Source of the DNA: Polytrichum commune
Taxonomy: Eukaryota; Streptophyta; Polytrichopsida; Polytrichales; Polytrichaceae
Direction: 5' to 3'
Length of the DNA stretch: 64,000 nucleotides
Assembly (NCBI GenBank): GCA_950295325.1
Contig: OX485804.1
Coordinates: 52,254,429-52,318,428, forward strand
Part shown: one piece after another, positions 1 to 12,575 of the stretch
Layout: every line of letters starts with the position of its first letter
How positions within the stretch are numbered: the stretch's first letter is position 1
The notes under the pieces: model-generated
Seen by the model: only the letters and a program-made list of their open reading frames with translations
Database searches by the model: none
What the model was told of the DNA's origin: nothing
Position numbers and translations under genes: made by a program

Positions 1-278
1 TAATATTTTGTATAATCAAAATACAATCTTGATCGAGCATAAGTATCCTTCAGTCTCGCATGTTTCTCCAAATGTTGAAAGATGGTAGCACAATCCATTG
101 CATCCACTTCAAGCCCACAAAGAGAGATATGTATAAGAGCATCAAGGGTCTTCAAGTTCAACCTATTGTGAAAGTGGCTTTTAACTGCATTTTGTTCGGA
201 AAATCCTCTTTCACAAATAGCTATACTTGATGGAATGAGTATAATTCTCTACCAAAGTTGCATAAGTTTAGGCCAATT
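1..278 (-). pseudogene. hAT transposase, C-terminal dimerisation fragment (cut by window edge)
   Basis: Read on the minus strand from 278 down to the window edge, one frame stays open except for a TAG near 252. It encodes residues typical of the hAT C-terminal dimerisation region: WPKLMQLW, then IPSSIAICERGFSEQNAVKS, then NRLNLKTLDALIHISL. The 'S..ERxFS..n.vKs..RnrL...tl..L..I' pattern is the family signature of hAT transposases and plant zinc-finger/hAT proteins. No start codon is present and the protein continues beyond position 1. The nonsense codon and missing N-terminal part make it a decayed fragment. I infer it is a transposon relic rather than a domesticated gene, because no other conserved transposase part is visible in this window. 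Confidence 0.72.
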
Positions 279-929
279 TGTGTGCATTCCAAATTGCTAC
301 CACATATGTGCCAAGCCTCAAATATTGCTTTGTTCTCACACTAAGTATTCCTCAAATATCCCTCAATGTGAGAACAAAGCACTCAATAAAAAGTTCAACC
401 CCTCACACTTGTAACCATTACACTTGCGCATGTCAAAGTGTTTCCATAAATTCCAGGATTTCTGCCTTACACATGTCACTTTCTTCTTCAATGTATTGAA
501 ACTTCAACAACATCCTTCCGAGTCACAATTCGGTATTTGTGATTCAGACATTATCATTGCTTGGTTAAATAAAGGGCTGAGAAGTTTGGCTGCATTGTAC
601 TCTACAAACACCTTAGAGCACAAACTAATTATCTTGAAATGTATGGTAAATGGGCGTGTATTCATGAATTCAATAACACTCAGTAAAAAGTTCACCCCTA
701 AAAAATACATGTTTGGGAATTAATACCACACACACTACATGTGATAATCAGTGTAGTTGGGCATTGATCAAACAAAGTATCTACCACATGTGTAGAGGGT
801 AAAACTAGTGAGAGTGGAATATCTTCCAACATCTTAGACGTTGGGACAAATCGGTGACAAACTTCATGGCCTTGTGAACACTAATAAAAGTCCAATATCA
901 CACCCGAGTGCACAACTACTACTTGTGAT
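279..929. other. no recognisable gene
   Basis: Unremarkable AT-rich sequence upstream of the hAT fragment. The short open frames here are not convincing. It may be further decayed hAT DNA, but I cannot align it to a transposase. Confidence 0.4.
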
Positions 930-1570
930 GGTACCACTGGTGAGAGTGGAATATCTACCATTATCCTAGATATTGGAATAGACTTAGGGGATGAACTTCA
1001 AGTCCTTGTGAACACTGATAGCGTTCCACTCACAGATTCAACAACATTATTGATTCCAATCTAATGTCAATTCAAGCATTGCATTTAATCAATGAGAATT
1101 TCACATCGTATATTAAACTCAATTGAAGGGGTTCTTTGCCCTATGCATGACCTCAAAATTCATATCATCTTGAGTTGAGACGCCTACTTTCCCCAATTTT
1201 CAATCAAACAAAGCATTCTAGATCTCCTCCCATTTTTAAAACTTCAATTCAAGTGACCTAGGCCATACAAAAGTTTATATCACAGATGTAGGTGATGCCA
1301 CTGGTGATAGTGGATTATCTACCACTGGCCTAAAGTAAGTGACAAGCTTTAAGAACTTGTGAACGTTGATGGCATTCAAATCACATATCCAACAACAATA
1401 ATGCTTCCTTTCTAGCTTCAATTAAGGCATTGTGAATTGTACATTAAACTCAATTTGAAGGGGCCTCTGCACTATGCAAAGTCTACCTCAAATCACCCCA
1501 GTGTCAAGTTGAGACGCCTCATAGTTAACCCAATATTTAACCAACCAAAGCATCACTTTTCGAGATCTAT
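930..1570 (+). repeat. two degenerate direct repeats of about 330-365 bp
   Basis: Landmarks recur in the same order: GTGAGAGTGGAATATCTACC near 939 and a variant near 1303; ATTAAACTCAATTGAAGGGG near 1112 and a variant near 1443; GTTGAGACGCCT near 1176 and 1509. A third, more diverged start lies near 807. No coding potential. An old local duplication of unknown origin. Confidence 0.5.
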
Positions 1571-2107
1571 TGGGGCAAATTGTTCATTTACATACCTACA
1601 CAAAACAGTCGTGGAAATATATCTGCAAGAGACCAAGAACGACGGTCTTGTCGGCATATTTCTTAGCCTCCACCACCTCTTTGAGCACCGTCTCAACTGT
1701 AGAGCCTTCCTGGTTACAAAGGAAATTGCAAGAACAACGCTAAACCGAAGTATGTAAGTGAGTGTAGGAAGTTCTCATACTATTTTATGGTTATGTTTTC
1801 TGGATACTTGAGCTACAATCTATAGTACTTATGTTGCCTAGTAATACGTGTCATTTCAGTTTCTAGCGTGTTGATTGACATGTCTTTTTTCTTCTTCACA
1901 AATCATAGTACGTGTCAACTTCTAAATTGTGCGTGTCAATTGACATGCAATTTTTTTTTGTGTGTCAAAAGTGAAAAACTTGCAAAAACTTTGTCAAACA
2001 TACACACTGTCTGCATGCCTTGTGTTTGGGACCATAGGGTTTGCTGGCAAACATGTCGGGAAATGGGAATTACCGAGAATCATCCTCCTTGACCTCACTG
2101 AGCACTT
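1571..2107. other. flank shared, inverted, with 7801-7990
   Basis: No gene. Roughly 1820-1990 resembles the reverse complement of 7801-7990 (for example the shared AACTTGCAAAAACTTTGTCA). Both segments lie just outside a terminal repeat of the AGGGCCACTTC family, so this DNA may belong to a larger element. Confidence 0.4.
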
Positions 2108-2613
2108 AGGGCCACTTCAGACACGAGACTGAGAGCCCATGACCATTACACTTCAAGCACTCTCATTGGTGGAAAAAGGCGGAGCCAATCCAAGTTTGCT
2201 TTGCACTACGCTTGAGGGACCGACGGAGTATGTGAATGCAAGATGGATGCAAAGTCTACATGGCTTCCTACATGGTATCGAATGGATCATGTTTCATGGT
2301 CACTTGGACTATTTTCAAAAACCACCTCCTAGAGGTAGGCCTAACACAAAACCAGAAGACCATGGCACTCCGAGTGCTCACAACCGTTGGTTTATTTTAT
2401 TTGATCATGCGTGAGGACATGCATGAATATATAGAAATTCATTGAAATAGCATTTGGTTGAGAGTCCGGCCACGTATGACTTCACACTACACTTGAGGAT
2501 TCGTGACCACACTACATGATGTTGGAGGTGTGTTGGGACGGCCTTTGGACACTCTCTTTTGGGCTTTCACAATCTCATGGTCATGGCTCTTGGCTCATGT
2601 ATGAAGTGGCCCT
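2108..2613 (+). mobile_element. MITE, AGGGCCACTTC family, copy 1
   Basis: Starts AGGGCCACTTC and ends GAAGTGGCCCT, so the ends are inverted repeats. The similarity extends inward about 40 bp (GAGACTGAG...CCCATGACCAT against the complement of ATGGTCATGGCTCTTGGCTC). No transposase coding. Five further copies occur in the window. I could not see a convincing target duplication, so the superfamily is unassigned. Open frames inside it are incidental. Confidence 0.68.
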
Positions 2614-4431
2614 TTCTCTTGGAGAAAGCACAACTCTTATCCTATCGGCTTGAAGATATCTATGCATGTAGTTGCATGCTTCATGCTGTGCTGGTTTGTG
2701 ACCATGTCTTCATAATTTATATGGTTTGATTTAGGACTTTGTCTACTTGCTAAGTTGACTTGTCTTCAACTTATTAGGCGATGTCCATGTCCGTTTTGGA
2801 TGTAAGTTACCTAGCAACAACAAGCCCCCTATAAGGTACGTGGGTGTTATTGTGTTAGTTCTATTTGTTCTCCATCTTCTGATGAGCATTTTAATGTAAC
2901 GAAACTTATGTTGCATCAGCAAGTTCACAATGAAGCATCGGGGAAATTTGGATTGAGTGTCGGACCTTCTTTGATTTAGTTACGATGATCGAACATGCAC
3001 GTGTGTTCATTTTTTGAATGAGTATATGGGTCTTTCGGTTGGTGGACTACTCAGAGCATAGTAGTTCTCATGATGTGAAGACATAATCCATTTTCTTTTC
3101 AACATGATTCTTCTTAATGTCCATTCCTGAAACCATGCATAAGCACAACACCACTCAAAAGTAGGTGTCTAATTAAGAGATGTACCCGAGGCTGGCATGG
3201 GGCAAGCACGCGCGTGCCGCGTAGCGTTCGTCGCACTTCTTTGCTTTTCTTATGCAAATTTCACAGATGCTCTTAAGGTTCACAAACCTAAAGGTGAGTG
3301 TTGATTCATTTCCAACTCTGTCCCACTACACTAAGTTGAGGTCAGTTTGATGTCAATTTTTGAATCAAATCATCTTTGATAAAAAATCCACATGTTATAG
3401 AGTAGTCCACTCTTGTCTCATCATCCCAATGGGTGAGTTGAAGAAAACACCACGAAGCTCTAACTAATGGGTACGTGAAAGACATGGTGTTTTAGCCATG
3501 CCCTTCAAGGCCACTTTCCTCCCAGTATCCCTTTCATGGGCGGCTTCATCAAATCGGTCATCACGCGTATTCTTGTATGTATTGCACGTTCATAGACAGA
3601 TCAAACATGACTTCTTCTTCTTCTTCTTCTTCCAACATGCTTTATTGAAAGTGCGAGGTTCAATTTCAACTTGGAGAAGTTCTTTTTGACGTAGTTTATC
3701 ATAAAAATAAGACTTTGAGAAACTTAAACAATGCTAAGTCAATGATTTTGGTTGAATACATCACAACGACAATCGTTGATATCTTTAAATACAATGTATC
3801 AACTACCGGCCCCATATGATAGTTATCACCTCATGAAAAGTCTGTGTAGAGTGTGTTGGATTTTAAAGCACACAAGGTCTACATCAACAAACAACTTGTC
3901 AAGTCAATACCGGTAAGTGAAGCTCTTGGGACATGCTTGTCACGGAATAAGAGTTACTTAGGAATGCATTACTTTGAGTTATGTGCATTCTTTTGCACTG
4001 CTAGCAGTTGTTGTAGCATTGTGTCATCTACACACCGTTCATGGTATTTAGTGTCACGCACACTATTTGCGAACAAGCTAAACTAGATGCTTAGAGGTCT
4101 CAAAGTGTCACGGCTTTTAATTGTCAACGTGATACTCTTGATCAACATAAGTAACTTCTTGAAGTGAAAAATGTTTACATACTGGTATTTAAAATTGTAC
4201 GTTGGGATATTTGAGATGGTAGTTGCATTTTAGTATGCAAGAGGAAGATATTTTGGAGCATAGTAATGTCAAGTGTCATTTGTGTACATTTTAACTCAAT
4301 GTGTAGACCATTGTGTAACATAGGCATACACTTCATAACATTATTGAACATACGCGTGTCAAGATGTCAGTAAGCGCACTTGAACGCCAAGTGTCACGAG
4401 GTGACATTACTTGTGAAGTTGTTGATCATTA
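2614..4431. other. no recognisable gene
   Basis: AT-rich intergenic DNA with no gene-like open frame. A short (CTT)n run lies near 3610-3632. Confidence 0.45.
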
Positions 4432-4439
4432 ATGTGACC

Positions 4440-4856
4440 CACGGGGAGGTCACTCCATTGTAAAGTTGAACAACCACGTGTGAACACTTTACATGTAAAA
4501 AATCCTACTTTTTACATAAAGCATCACAAAAATGGGTCAAACTTTTATCAAAAAAAATTCTTGAGTAGGTATACACGGTACCTATTACATAGTACAAAAA
4601 ATTGGTAACTAAATTTGATGATTTTTAAAATTTATAAAACATGTCATTTCTAACTAGAATGACGCAAAATTGAACTAAAAAATTACTACAAAAATGAAGA
4701 TGACTAAAAATTTCCAAAAAAAATACAAAAGAGGCTATCAATGGTTATGTATATGTAGAAAAAACTATCATAAAATTATCTATGGCATGTAATATAGGGG
4801 TAGCAAACTTTGTTCGCACGTGGTGTTCAACTTGACAACGGAATGACCTCCCTGTG
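4440..4856. mobile_element. hAT-type MITE with perfect 8-bp target duplication
   Basis: A 417-bp element flanked by the direct repeat ATGTGACC at 4432-4439 and 4857-4864. The ends are inverted repeats: it begins CACGGGGAGGTCACTCC and the complement of its right end reads CACAGGGAGGTCATTCC, with similarity continuing about 38 bp to CACGTG. An 8-bp duplication with CA-starting ends is the hAT superfamily signature. The AT-rich interior has no coding frame, so it is non-autonomous. A diverged copy sits at 50439-50851. Confidence 0.87.
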
Positions 4857-4864
4857 ATGTGACC

Positions 4865-6455
4865 TAGCATTTTCCTCCAAACAAGGTAAGTGACACTATT
4901 ATGCATGTGACGTTGAATACCATAAATGGCCTAATGCATTTGATTCCTTAATTTTCATTCTAGTTTATCACATTATTGATCTTTGAGCCTATCTTTCAAG
5001 ACATCAATGATTTCTATTCAAACTTTAGCGTCTCCTTGGAATGTGGTACTAAAAGACACATGAGCTACAACGTTGCCTTGGACAACTTGTGTATTTTGTT
5101 GTCTCTAACCTCTACGATGAGCCCAACATAACAAGAGAGATAGATGATGTCAACCAAAGGTTAGTGTGAATGAAAGACTCTTCGCCCTTGATCAATGACT
5201 TAGATTTATATCATGTAAATCAAGAGCGTTCACAACACTATGCTAGAGGACAAGTGCTACTGCCTCTTGTCAAAGGTGCTAACAAGTGCAATTCATGCCA
5301 ATCCATATAAACTGTGAGATTCATTTTACAAAATAAGGCCATTGATCTTCATTGGGCCTCCACTTTTGTCTCATAGAGCATACAATAAAAACACAAGCTC
5401 ATGAACCAATAAACCGGTTGTTCTCGGGTTTAGTGTAAAGTGGAAGTATGTAATAAATAATGCTCCGATACTGACCGAAAGAGCCACAAGTCACATAACT
5501 ATTAACTATATCCCATGATAAAATTGATGTGGCGCAATTTCTTTTACGATTTGGCATGCAAAATGTTGAACCTCCCAAGTAGATACTAACATAACAATCA
5601 TAACGAACCCCTAAACTTCCCAAGCAATCCATTTTAAGTTGATGGGTGATTTCTTCCGTACATTAGTCCCACCTAATTTAGTCATCCACAATCAAAATAA
5701 CTATAAAACTTCAAGGCCAACATGGATATCTACCCATAGACACACAAGCCGTGCAATTTGAAGACAATTAGAATGTGGACAAAAATGTCAAAGTGGGAAG
5801 TGGTCATGTGAGGGTATTGACTCTATGGCAATGGTTGTCACTCCAATGCAAAGTTTGCATAAGCATCACCGATGTTACATTTGGTAAAAGTGAAACATTT
5901 TTGAGTTTCATATAAAAATGGCCTTTTGCTCACATCAACCATCCGATTTAACATTTGGACAATCTTTAATATTTAGGAAATTCTTTGCATATATGTAAAT
6001 TATAAATAGGGGCAATATACATACTCCAAACGCAAGGTGGCTAGCCTATTGTGGTTTGCGCCTTTTGTCGTGAGAGTTCGTGGAGGTGCTCAACTATTGA
6101 GTTGTTCCCATCTATAACATCACACAAGCATTCCACACATATTCCAAGTAAAATTTGATTGGTCAAAAATCTCTTTTGGGGAATAAAAAACATGACATTC
6201 TTTTGTGCATCCCTTCCTTCAATTATTTATGATTGAAAAATACAAAAATATTCATGCCTATTTTCCCCTCCTAACAACTCATCTCCCACGTTTCAAAATC
6301 CCACGGATAAATCCCATTTCAACCTCAAATCTTGTCCACGAAAAGTCCGCAACCAACATCGAGTGAAATGCACTCAAAACAACCCTTTCAAAGGCTTGGG
6401 AAGTTAAGGGTTAACATCGTCTTTTTGTGTGTAAAAACTTGTAGAGTTGTTATTG
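4865..6455. other. no recognisable gene
   Basis: AT-rich intergenic sequence. Nothing structural or coding stands out. Confidence 0.45.
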
Positions 6456-6953
6456 AAGGCCACTTCACACACAAGACTGAAGGCCCGTGACCATTGCAAT
6501 CTAAGAGCTCTTATTGGTCGAAAGGGCAGAGTCCGTTCAAGTTCACTTCACACACAAAGGTGAAGGCCTAAAGGCCCAAAGAAGACTTCATGGATGAAAA
6601 GTCTACATGGAGTCCTACATGGCAAACTATGGATAAGGTTTCATGGTGTCTTGGAATTTTCGTCAGGGATGCAAATTTTGAGAAACCATGACTTTAAAAA
6701 AAATTAAAAAAAAATTCTAGCATGACAAATTTCAAGACATATTGCAGGGAAGATTCCAAAACAAATTCCGAAACAAATTTCAAGACAGACAAACACCACC
6801 AAGTAATTCTCTTAAATTGACAAAGTCTGAGACATATTACATTAAACCAAATCCTCCCCTCTTTCCCCACCAACAAAATATTGGACGAGAGTCAAGGGTC
6901 CTCACCATTACAAGGTCACGGCTCTTGGCTCATGTGAGTAACTTAGTGGCCCT
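6456..6953 (+). mobile_element. MITE, AGGGCCACTTC family, copy 2 (short-type interior)
   Basis: Left end AAGGCCACTTCACACACAAG and right end GTGGCCCT. The interior carries the variant also seen in the 43535 copy (AAGGTGAAGGCC, CCTACATGGCAAACTA). The right part includes a short run of near-repeats (AACTTAGTGGC) around 6940-7000. Confidence 0.55.
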
Positions 6954-7294
6954 GACAAGTAACTTAGTGGCTCATGTGACTAACTTAGTGGCCCTGGTAA
7001 CTTAGCTTGCCTTGACAAGACCTTCCCTTTGTCTTGATGCATTCATGTTGCCACACTGATAACTAGTACTTTCGAGGACACCGAGGTCTACCTATTTTTG
7101 ATATTTTATAACTAATTGCGGGCCTCAAATGGCCCTTCCCCCTAACGTACTACGGTATTGTCTTTCCTAGTGCACCCACATGACCTCTCGAGTATCACTT
7201 ATCCTCCGTACATGGTATCATACCTCACAATTGCATCGGAACCTTATTGTTTTTCCCGGTTCCTTGTCGAAACTTGATTCATTAATTAGCACGA

Positions 7295-7786
7295 TGGGCC
7301 ACTTGGCACATGAGACCGAGGGACCGTGACCATTGCACTTCAAGCACTCTCATTGGTGGAAAAGGCGGAGCCGGCCCAAGTTCACTCCACACTACGCTCG
7401 AGGGACCAACGGAGTAAGTGAATGCAAGATGGGTGTGAAGTCTACATGGATTCCTACATGGCATCAAGTGGATCATGTTTCGTGGTCACTTGGACTATGT
7501 TCAAAAACCACCTCATGGAGGTAGACTTAACACAGAATCGGGAGACTTTGGAATCCACAACCGTTGATTTATTATATTTTGGCATGTGTGAGGACCATGC
7601 ATGAACATAAATTCATTGAAATAGCATTCGGTTAAGGGCCATGTTACATATGACTTCACACTACATTTGAGGGCCCGTGACCACACTACATAATTTTGGA
7701 AGTGTCTTGGGACGGCCCTTGGGCACGTCTTTTAGGCTCTCAGAATTTCATGATCACAACTTTTGGCTCGTGTGTGAAGTGGCCCT
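7295..7786 (+). mobile_element. MITE, AGGGCCACTTC family, copy 3
   Basis: Starts at the GGGCCACTTG end near 7295 and ends GAAGTGGCCCT at 7786. Same orientation and closely similar interior to copy 1, including the CATTGGTGGAAAAGGCGGAG segment. The right flank (7801-7990) resembles the inverted left flank of copy 1. Confidence 0.66.
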
Positions 7787-8417
7787 ATAGTATGTGGGCC
7801 TTATGAGGTCACCAATATGTGTTTTTGACAAAGTTTTTGCAAGTTTATGACATTTGACATGCCAAATCTTGCAAACGAAAAAAACAAAAGTACATATCAA
7901 TCGACACTTACTGTCACTTGTGAAGAAAAACAATTCACATATCTATTGATACCTTAGGTTTTGAAATGACACACGCTACTAGGTAGGTGACACTATAGTG
8001 GCATTTTAGAGTAAAATGTAGATGTCAATTGACATTCATTTTTGTTTTTGAAGACATAATGTGACACCTTGGATTTGAAGTTGAGTGTCAAAGGAAAATT
8101 GTCAAACATGCACATTGGTGGTCACACTTCTTGATTGGACGCATGCATTTGCGTGGTATATGACAAGGTTTGTACTTAATAACAAAGACCAAAATGACAC
8201 ATGTTACACGAGATTGGACAATGTGCTCATAATATCAACACCATTCTAGGTTTAGTCATTAACACAATTGGGAGGGCAAATGTGATCACTTGAAGAGAAA
8301 GATAATTTTTACTTTGAGTTTTTTTACCTTTTGCATCTCAACTTTGATTTTGAAATTGAAAGGACATTCTTTGTGATTCCCACTTATTAATACGGTGAGA
8401 TAATTTCCTACCAAATT
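7787..8417. other. intergenic, partly shared with 1820-1990
   Basis: No gene. The first 200 bp repeat, inverted, the flank of MITE copy 1. Nothing else recognised. Confidence 0.4.
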
Positions 8418-8420
8418 CAA

Positions 8421-8735
8421 CATTAGTAGAATACTATGCCCAAAAGAACCACAGCCAAAATCTGCAGTCTGATCAGACTGATCTGCAGTCGCTAAAAAAA
8501 CTACAGATTTTTCTTTTCTCGCTTTGCGACTGCAATATTTAAGATTTATGGGGCATGTAATATACCGTTGGAAATGTATTTTGAAGATCTTTCCAACGGT
8601 ATATTACACGCCCCCAAATTCCTAGACATTTAGTCGCTAAACTAGAAAACAAAATCTGCAATTGTTTAAAGACTGCAAATCATGATGGTCAGAAGAACCA
8701 GCTGCGGTTCTTTTGGGCATAGTTTTCTACTAGTG
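8421..8735. mobile_element. CACTA-type MITE with CAA target duplication
   Basis: Left end CATTAGTAGAATACTATGCC and right end complementary to CACTAGTAGAAAACTATGCC, flanked by CAA at 8418-8420 and 8736-8738. A 3-bp duplication and CACTA ends define this superfamily. The interior contains a hairpin made of TATACCGTTGGAAA and TTTCCAACGGTATA around 8560-8612. No coding sequence. A relative with the same central hairpin lies at 13881-14224. Confidence 0.82.
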
Positions 8736-8738
8736 CAA

Positions 8739-10418
8739 CAACAATACATGTTTGTGATCTTTTGAATACAACTAACCATTATTTCAACACGGTATGAAAG
8801 TGTTATTTTAGTTCATTTTTTTGGAGCTTCTATTGATCAATTTTAAGTCTTTGAAGTTTTGTTGCATTAGCAAATCTATGGTGAAACACTGACAAAAATC
8901 ATATTGAAATTCATACTTCCTATAGTTAAGGTTTTGTTGTCAAAGGACAAACTAACCAAAGGACAATAACCCAAGGCACAAGGTTTGAAGGAAAACTGAG
9001 CTAGCGTCTATAAGGATTAATATCACGTTGGATTGAAGTTTCTAATAACAATTTGTGTATTTTATTCCTTCATTCCTCCTTCATTAGTCTTAATTTGCAC
9101 ACTCTCATGGTTCATCAGGTGCTTTCTCAGTTGTGTGTGATCTTGTCCTATGTGTGTAAAATCTTATCACTTTAATTCCATCCACTGTGTCAATTGTGAA
9201 GCTCTTTCAACTTTGGCCAGAGTCTTTGTCTTGGCAATTGTCATTATAGTGGCCATATTCTTCCAATGGATTTCCATCCTATTGGGGTTAGTATCTTCTT
9301 CCTCGATTAAAAAACATGTTTAATATCGCCAATCATTAACCAAATTGCATTGCCAGAAGATTCATTCCTCATTCCATTTCTTTATAATTCATTTTATTTT
9401 CTTCCCATGGACTTATATCATGCATGAATCAACATATCCATATAGCATCTTGGTCAGCAATCACTGCAATCATTCAAAGTAACATACAATCATATAGCCT
9501 ATATTTATAGTTGATATTAAGTGCAACTAGCCTAGTCCTTATCCCAACATTGATCCAATCATAATCATACGTTCAATTGTTTGGCATAAGGCCATTGCCT
9601 CTTGTTTTAGACTATTGGCAACCTTAGCCTCTCTAAACTTCTATTCTCCCACTTATGTACTTTGACAAGTTACGTCATTGCACACGAGTTTGATTCTTCT
9701 CCCTCGTCTCACAACTCCCTTATCATTCCAATTAAAGTTAGGCTAACCACCTTTCATCTTTTCTCTCATCCTTCACATGTCGTTAACATTCTCTTTGTTT
9801 CTCTTACCTCACCTCTCACATGCTATTGGCTTTGTCTTGGCTATGGCCACTTCTTGCTTGCACAACATCTCTCATGCGAAGCATGGTTACCAAAACCTCA
9901 TAGGTTTGGTCTCCTTCACTCTTAACTCGTTTTATCTTTACTACATTCATCTCATGCACAATATACTCTATATTTAGAATATTAAAAAGCAATTATATGA
10001 TTTTTTAATTTCTTGTCTTTTGGACTTAAGATGGAATTGGTAGGCTATAGTTGGATGGATGTCATCTAGGAGTGGTTATAGCAAGCAATAGGCACAAGGT
10101 AGAGATTATAACTGTCTGCCAAAGACGAAGATAAGAGACTATTGCTTGAGGAATTGAGAAGGCCATTTCCAACGAGGATAGTTTGCTATAGGCAAGATTG
10201 AGAGATAGGCAAGAGACTTGATTACATAATGTTAGTTTTTGTTTCCAACCGAGAGTTGAGAGATGAGTGATAGCCTTCTTACTTGTGATAGGAGTAATGT
10301 GAGGCAATGCAATGATTATCAACTCAATCTATCGCCCATAAATTGGAAGTAGTTTCGTTGGAATAAGGAAAGAGAGCCATGTGATTGTGCTAAAAACTGT
10401 ATATGTTTGAATGTGTGC

Positions 10419-10449
<31 letters not shown>

Positions 10450-11949
10450 GATTGATAAGATAATGAAGGGATTGGCAAAGAGATAACATAAGCAACATAC
10501 ATAGGTTCTCCCAACTGTGCTCATTGTTTAGTGTGAAGTAGGTGATATAAGTTGATGATGTTCCAATCTCTTTTAAATTGTTTATTTATGATGCTTTTAA
10601 TTTATCATCACCTAGCTACTCAATAATCAAAGATAGTTGTATGATTAAGAGAAGTAGATGAGTAGCACCTGCGTACCTTAAACACAATCATATACCATAT
10701 ATTTTTAGGGTATTTATGGTAAATGAGTAGCATCCGCATAGCTTAAATAAATTATTTATATTTAGGCTATTGTCTTTTGGTGTCCATTATTGACTACAAG
10801 CCTTTTATAAATATCATTCATATAAGAAGGTGACCAAATGGAGCCAACATACATTAGTCCAAGATGAACTCATTTTGTAACCACTTTAAGCACACACATA
10901 TATCCAATACAAGAACCTCCCTATTGTCTATATTGGAAATGCCATAATCTAACTAATTCTTGTACTCAACTCATTCATGTTTAGGTCTAACAAATTCAGG
11001 TTTAGTATTGTTCATTTTGTAAGAGAAACCCATATAAAAAGAACATACCAAATGTCCGGCAAATTCCTGGTCCCACACGGTGCAGTGGTCTACAAGTGAG
11101 TAATGGTGTGCCACTTCGGCCACCCTCACCAGTAAAATGAGTACCAGAAATCAAAAATTGGTGTGCACCTCAATGAACGGTGAGAACCAACCGCTTGTTA
11201 CATACGAACTGGTTGAGTTTGGGGAATGACTAGTTTAAGTTCAGGACTTTAGGAAAAGTACCAGTCATTTTAGATGAATCTATAATAAACCTCAATTTAA
11301 TAAATAATTTTGAAAGGTCACAACATGTAACTTACCGGTTGGACTTGGAAACAGTAGGATTTTGACCAATTAAGGTAGATGGGGCTAATTTAGTTAGCTT
11401 TCTTGATTGGACACTTGTTTTTGGCTCCTAATCGGCAGTACAATCTTTTTAATTTGGTGGATGAATAAACATGGTGATTTAGCCGCCGTCTTGTTGATAT
11501 TTGGGGTAGTCACCTTTGCAAAAGTCAAACTACACCCACCACCTCCATAATAAGGAGTGCTATCCATTGAGCTATGAAACGCTTGATTTTTGTGCTTGAG
11601 GTGGGCAAACTAGGAGGTGGCATGTGGTTGTCAGGTGATGACCAACTTGTATTGTGAGCATTCTATAATGAAATAAACAACTCGGCAACATTTTATCTTA
11701 CATTTGATCACTTTAGAGACATTACACAACCAATATTGACATTAAACTTGGCTTTCATTGGCAAATGATCAATGTAGAATCTACTAACAATGATGTTCAC
11801 TTACACAAAATCAAATAATAAAAGAGTTCTCCCCCTATTTGTGAGGCCAAACCCACCACCCTTAAGCGTCCTAGTCCGGGTAATGGGTTTGGATATCACA
11901 TGTGTAACATAAAGAAACTTGTAGTAACGTGGAATGTACGTTCTACCTG
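8739..11949. other. no recognisable gene; microsatellite at 10418-10449
   Basis: AT-rich intergenic DNA. A (GT)n(GA)n microsatellite lies near 10418-10449. Short open frames around 9660-9980 and 10060-10510 have no recognisable domains and look incidental. Confidence 0.45.
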
Positions 11950-12575
11950 TCCCAAAACCTCACGTCGGGCACTGACTGGTGCACCTGGCCTTTTTACTTT
12001 TGCCAACATTGAACAATAACAAAGTTCCCCCTATAACACCACATCGAGAAGCAGAGAAACCTTTGGTTCCGGAGCCTAGATCAACACCTTCCTCAACTCC
12101 GATTTCAGTGGTTCCAAATTATTTTGATCTTGATCCACAATTGCTGACCTGCTCAAGTTTTCAAATGCTTGAATCCACCAGCTGCATGATTCCACAAAGC
12201 CGGAGATGTCCACATTAGCCTCGTCTACCGTATGTCCCCAAACCTCACGTCGGGCATTGACTGATGAACCTGGCCTTTTTACTTCTGCCAACATTGAACA
12301 ATAACAAAGCCCCCCCCCCCCTATAACACCACATCGAGAAGCAGAGAAACCTTTGGTTCCGGAGCCAAGATCAACACCTTCCTCAACTCCGATCGCAGCG
12401 GTTCCAAACACTTTTGATCTTGATCCACAACTGCTGACCTACTCAAGTTTCAAAGGCTTGAATCCACCGGCTGCATGATTTCACAAAGCCGGAGGTGTCC
12501 ACATTAGCCTCATCTACCGTATGTCCCCAAACCTCATGTCGGGCACTGACTGGTGAGCCTGGCCCTTTTGCTTGT
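11950..12575. repeat. tandem array, 285-289 bp unit, about 2.2 copies
   Basis: Unit starts (TCCCMAAACCTCA) fall at 11950, 12235 and 12524. Copies one and two are full length (285 and 289 bp) and clearly alike throughout; the third is cut off after about 50 bp at CTTGTGCC. Differences include a C-run near 12309-12321 in copy two. Open frames in both directions are not conserved between copies, so I see no protein in it. Confidence 0.85.

Noticed and set aside
9662..9925. 87-codon hydrophobic plus-strand frame
   Set aside because: AT-rich region, no splice or promoter context, and a second overlapping frame of similar length. No family resemblance.
10418..10449. Possible CRISPR-like or structured short repeat
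   Set aside because: It is a simple (GT)n(GA)n microsatellite.
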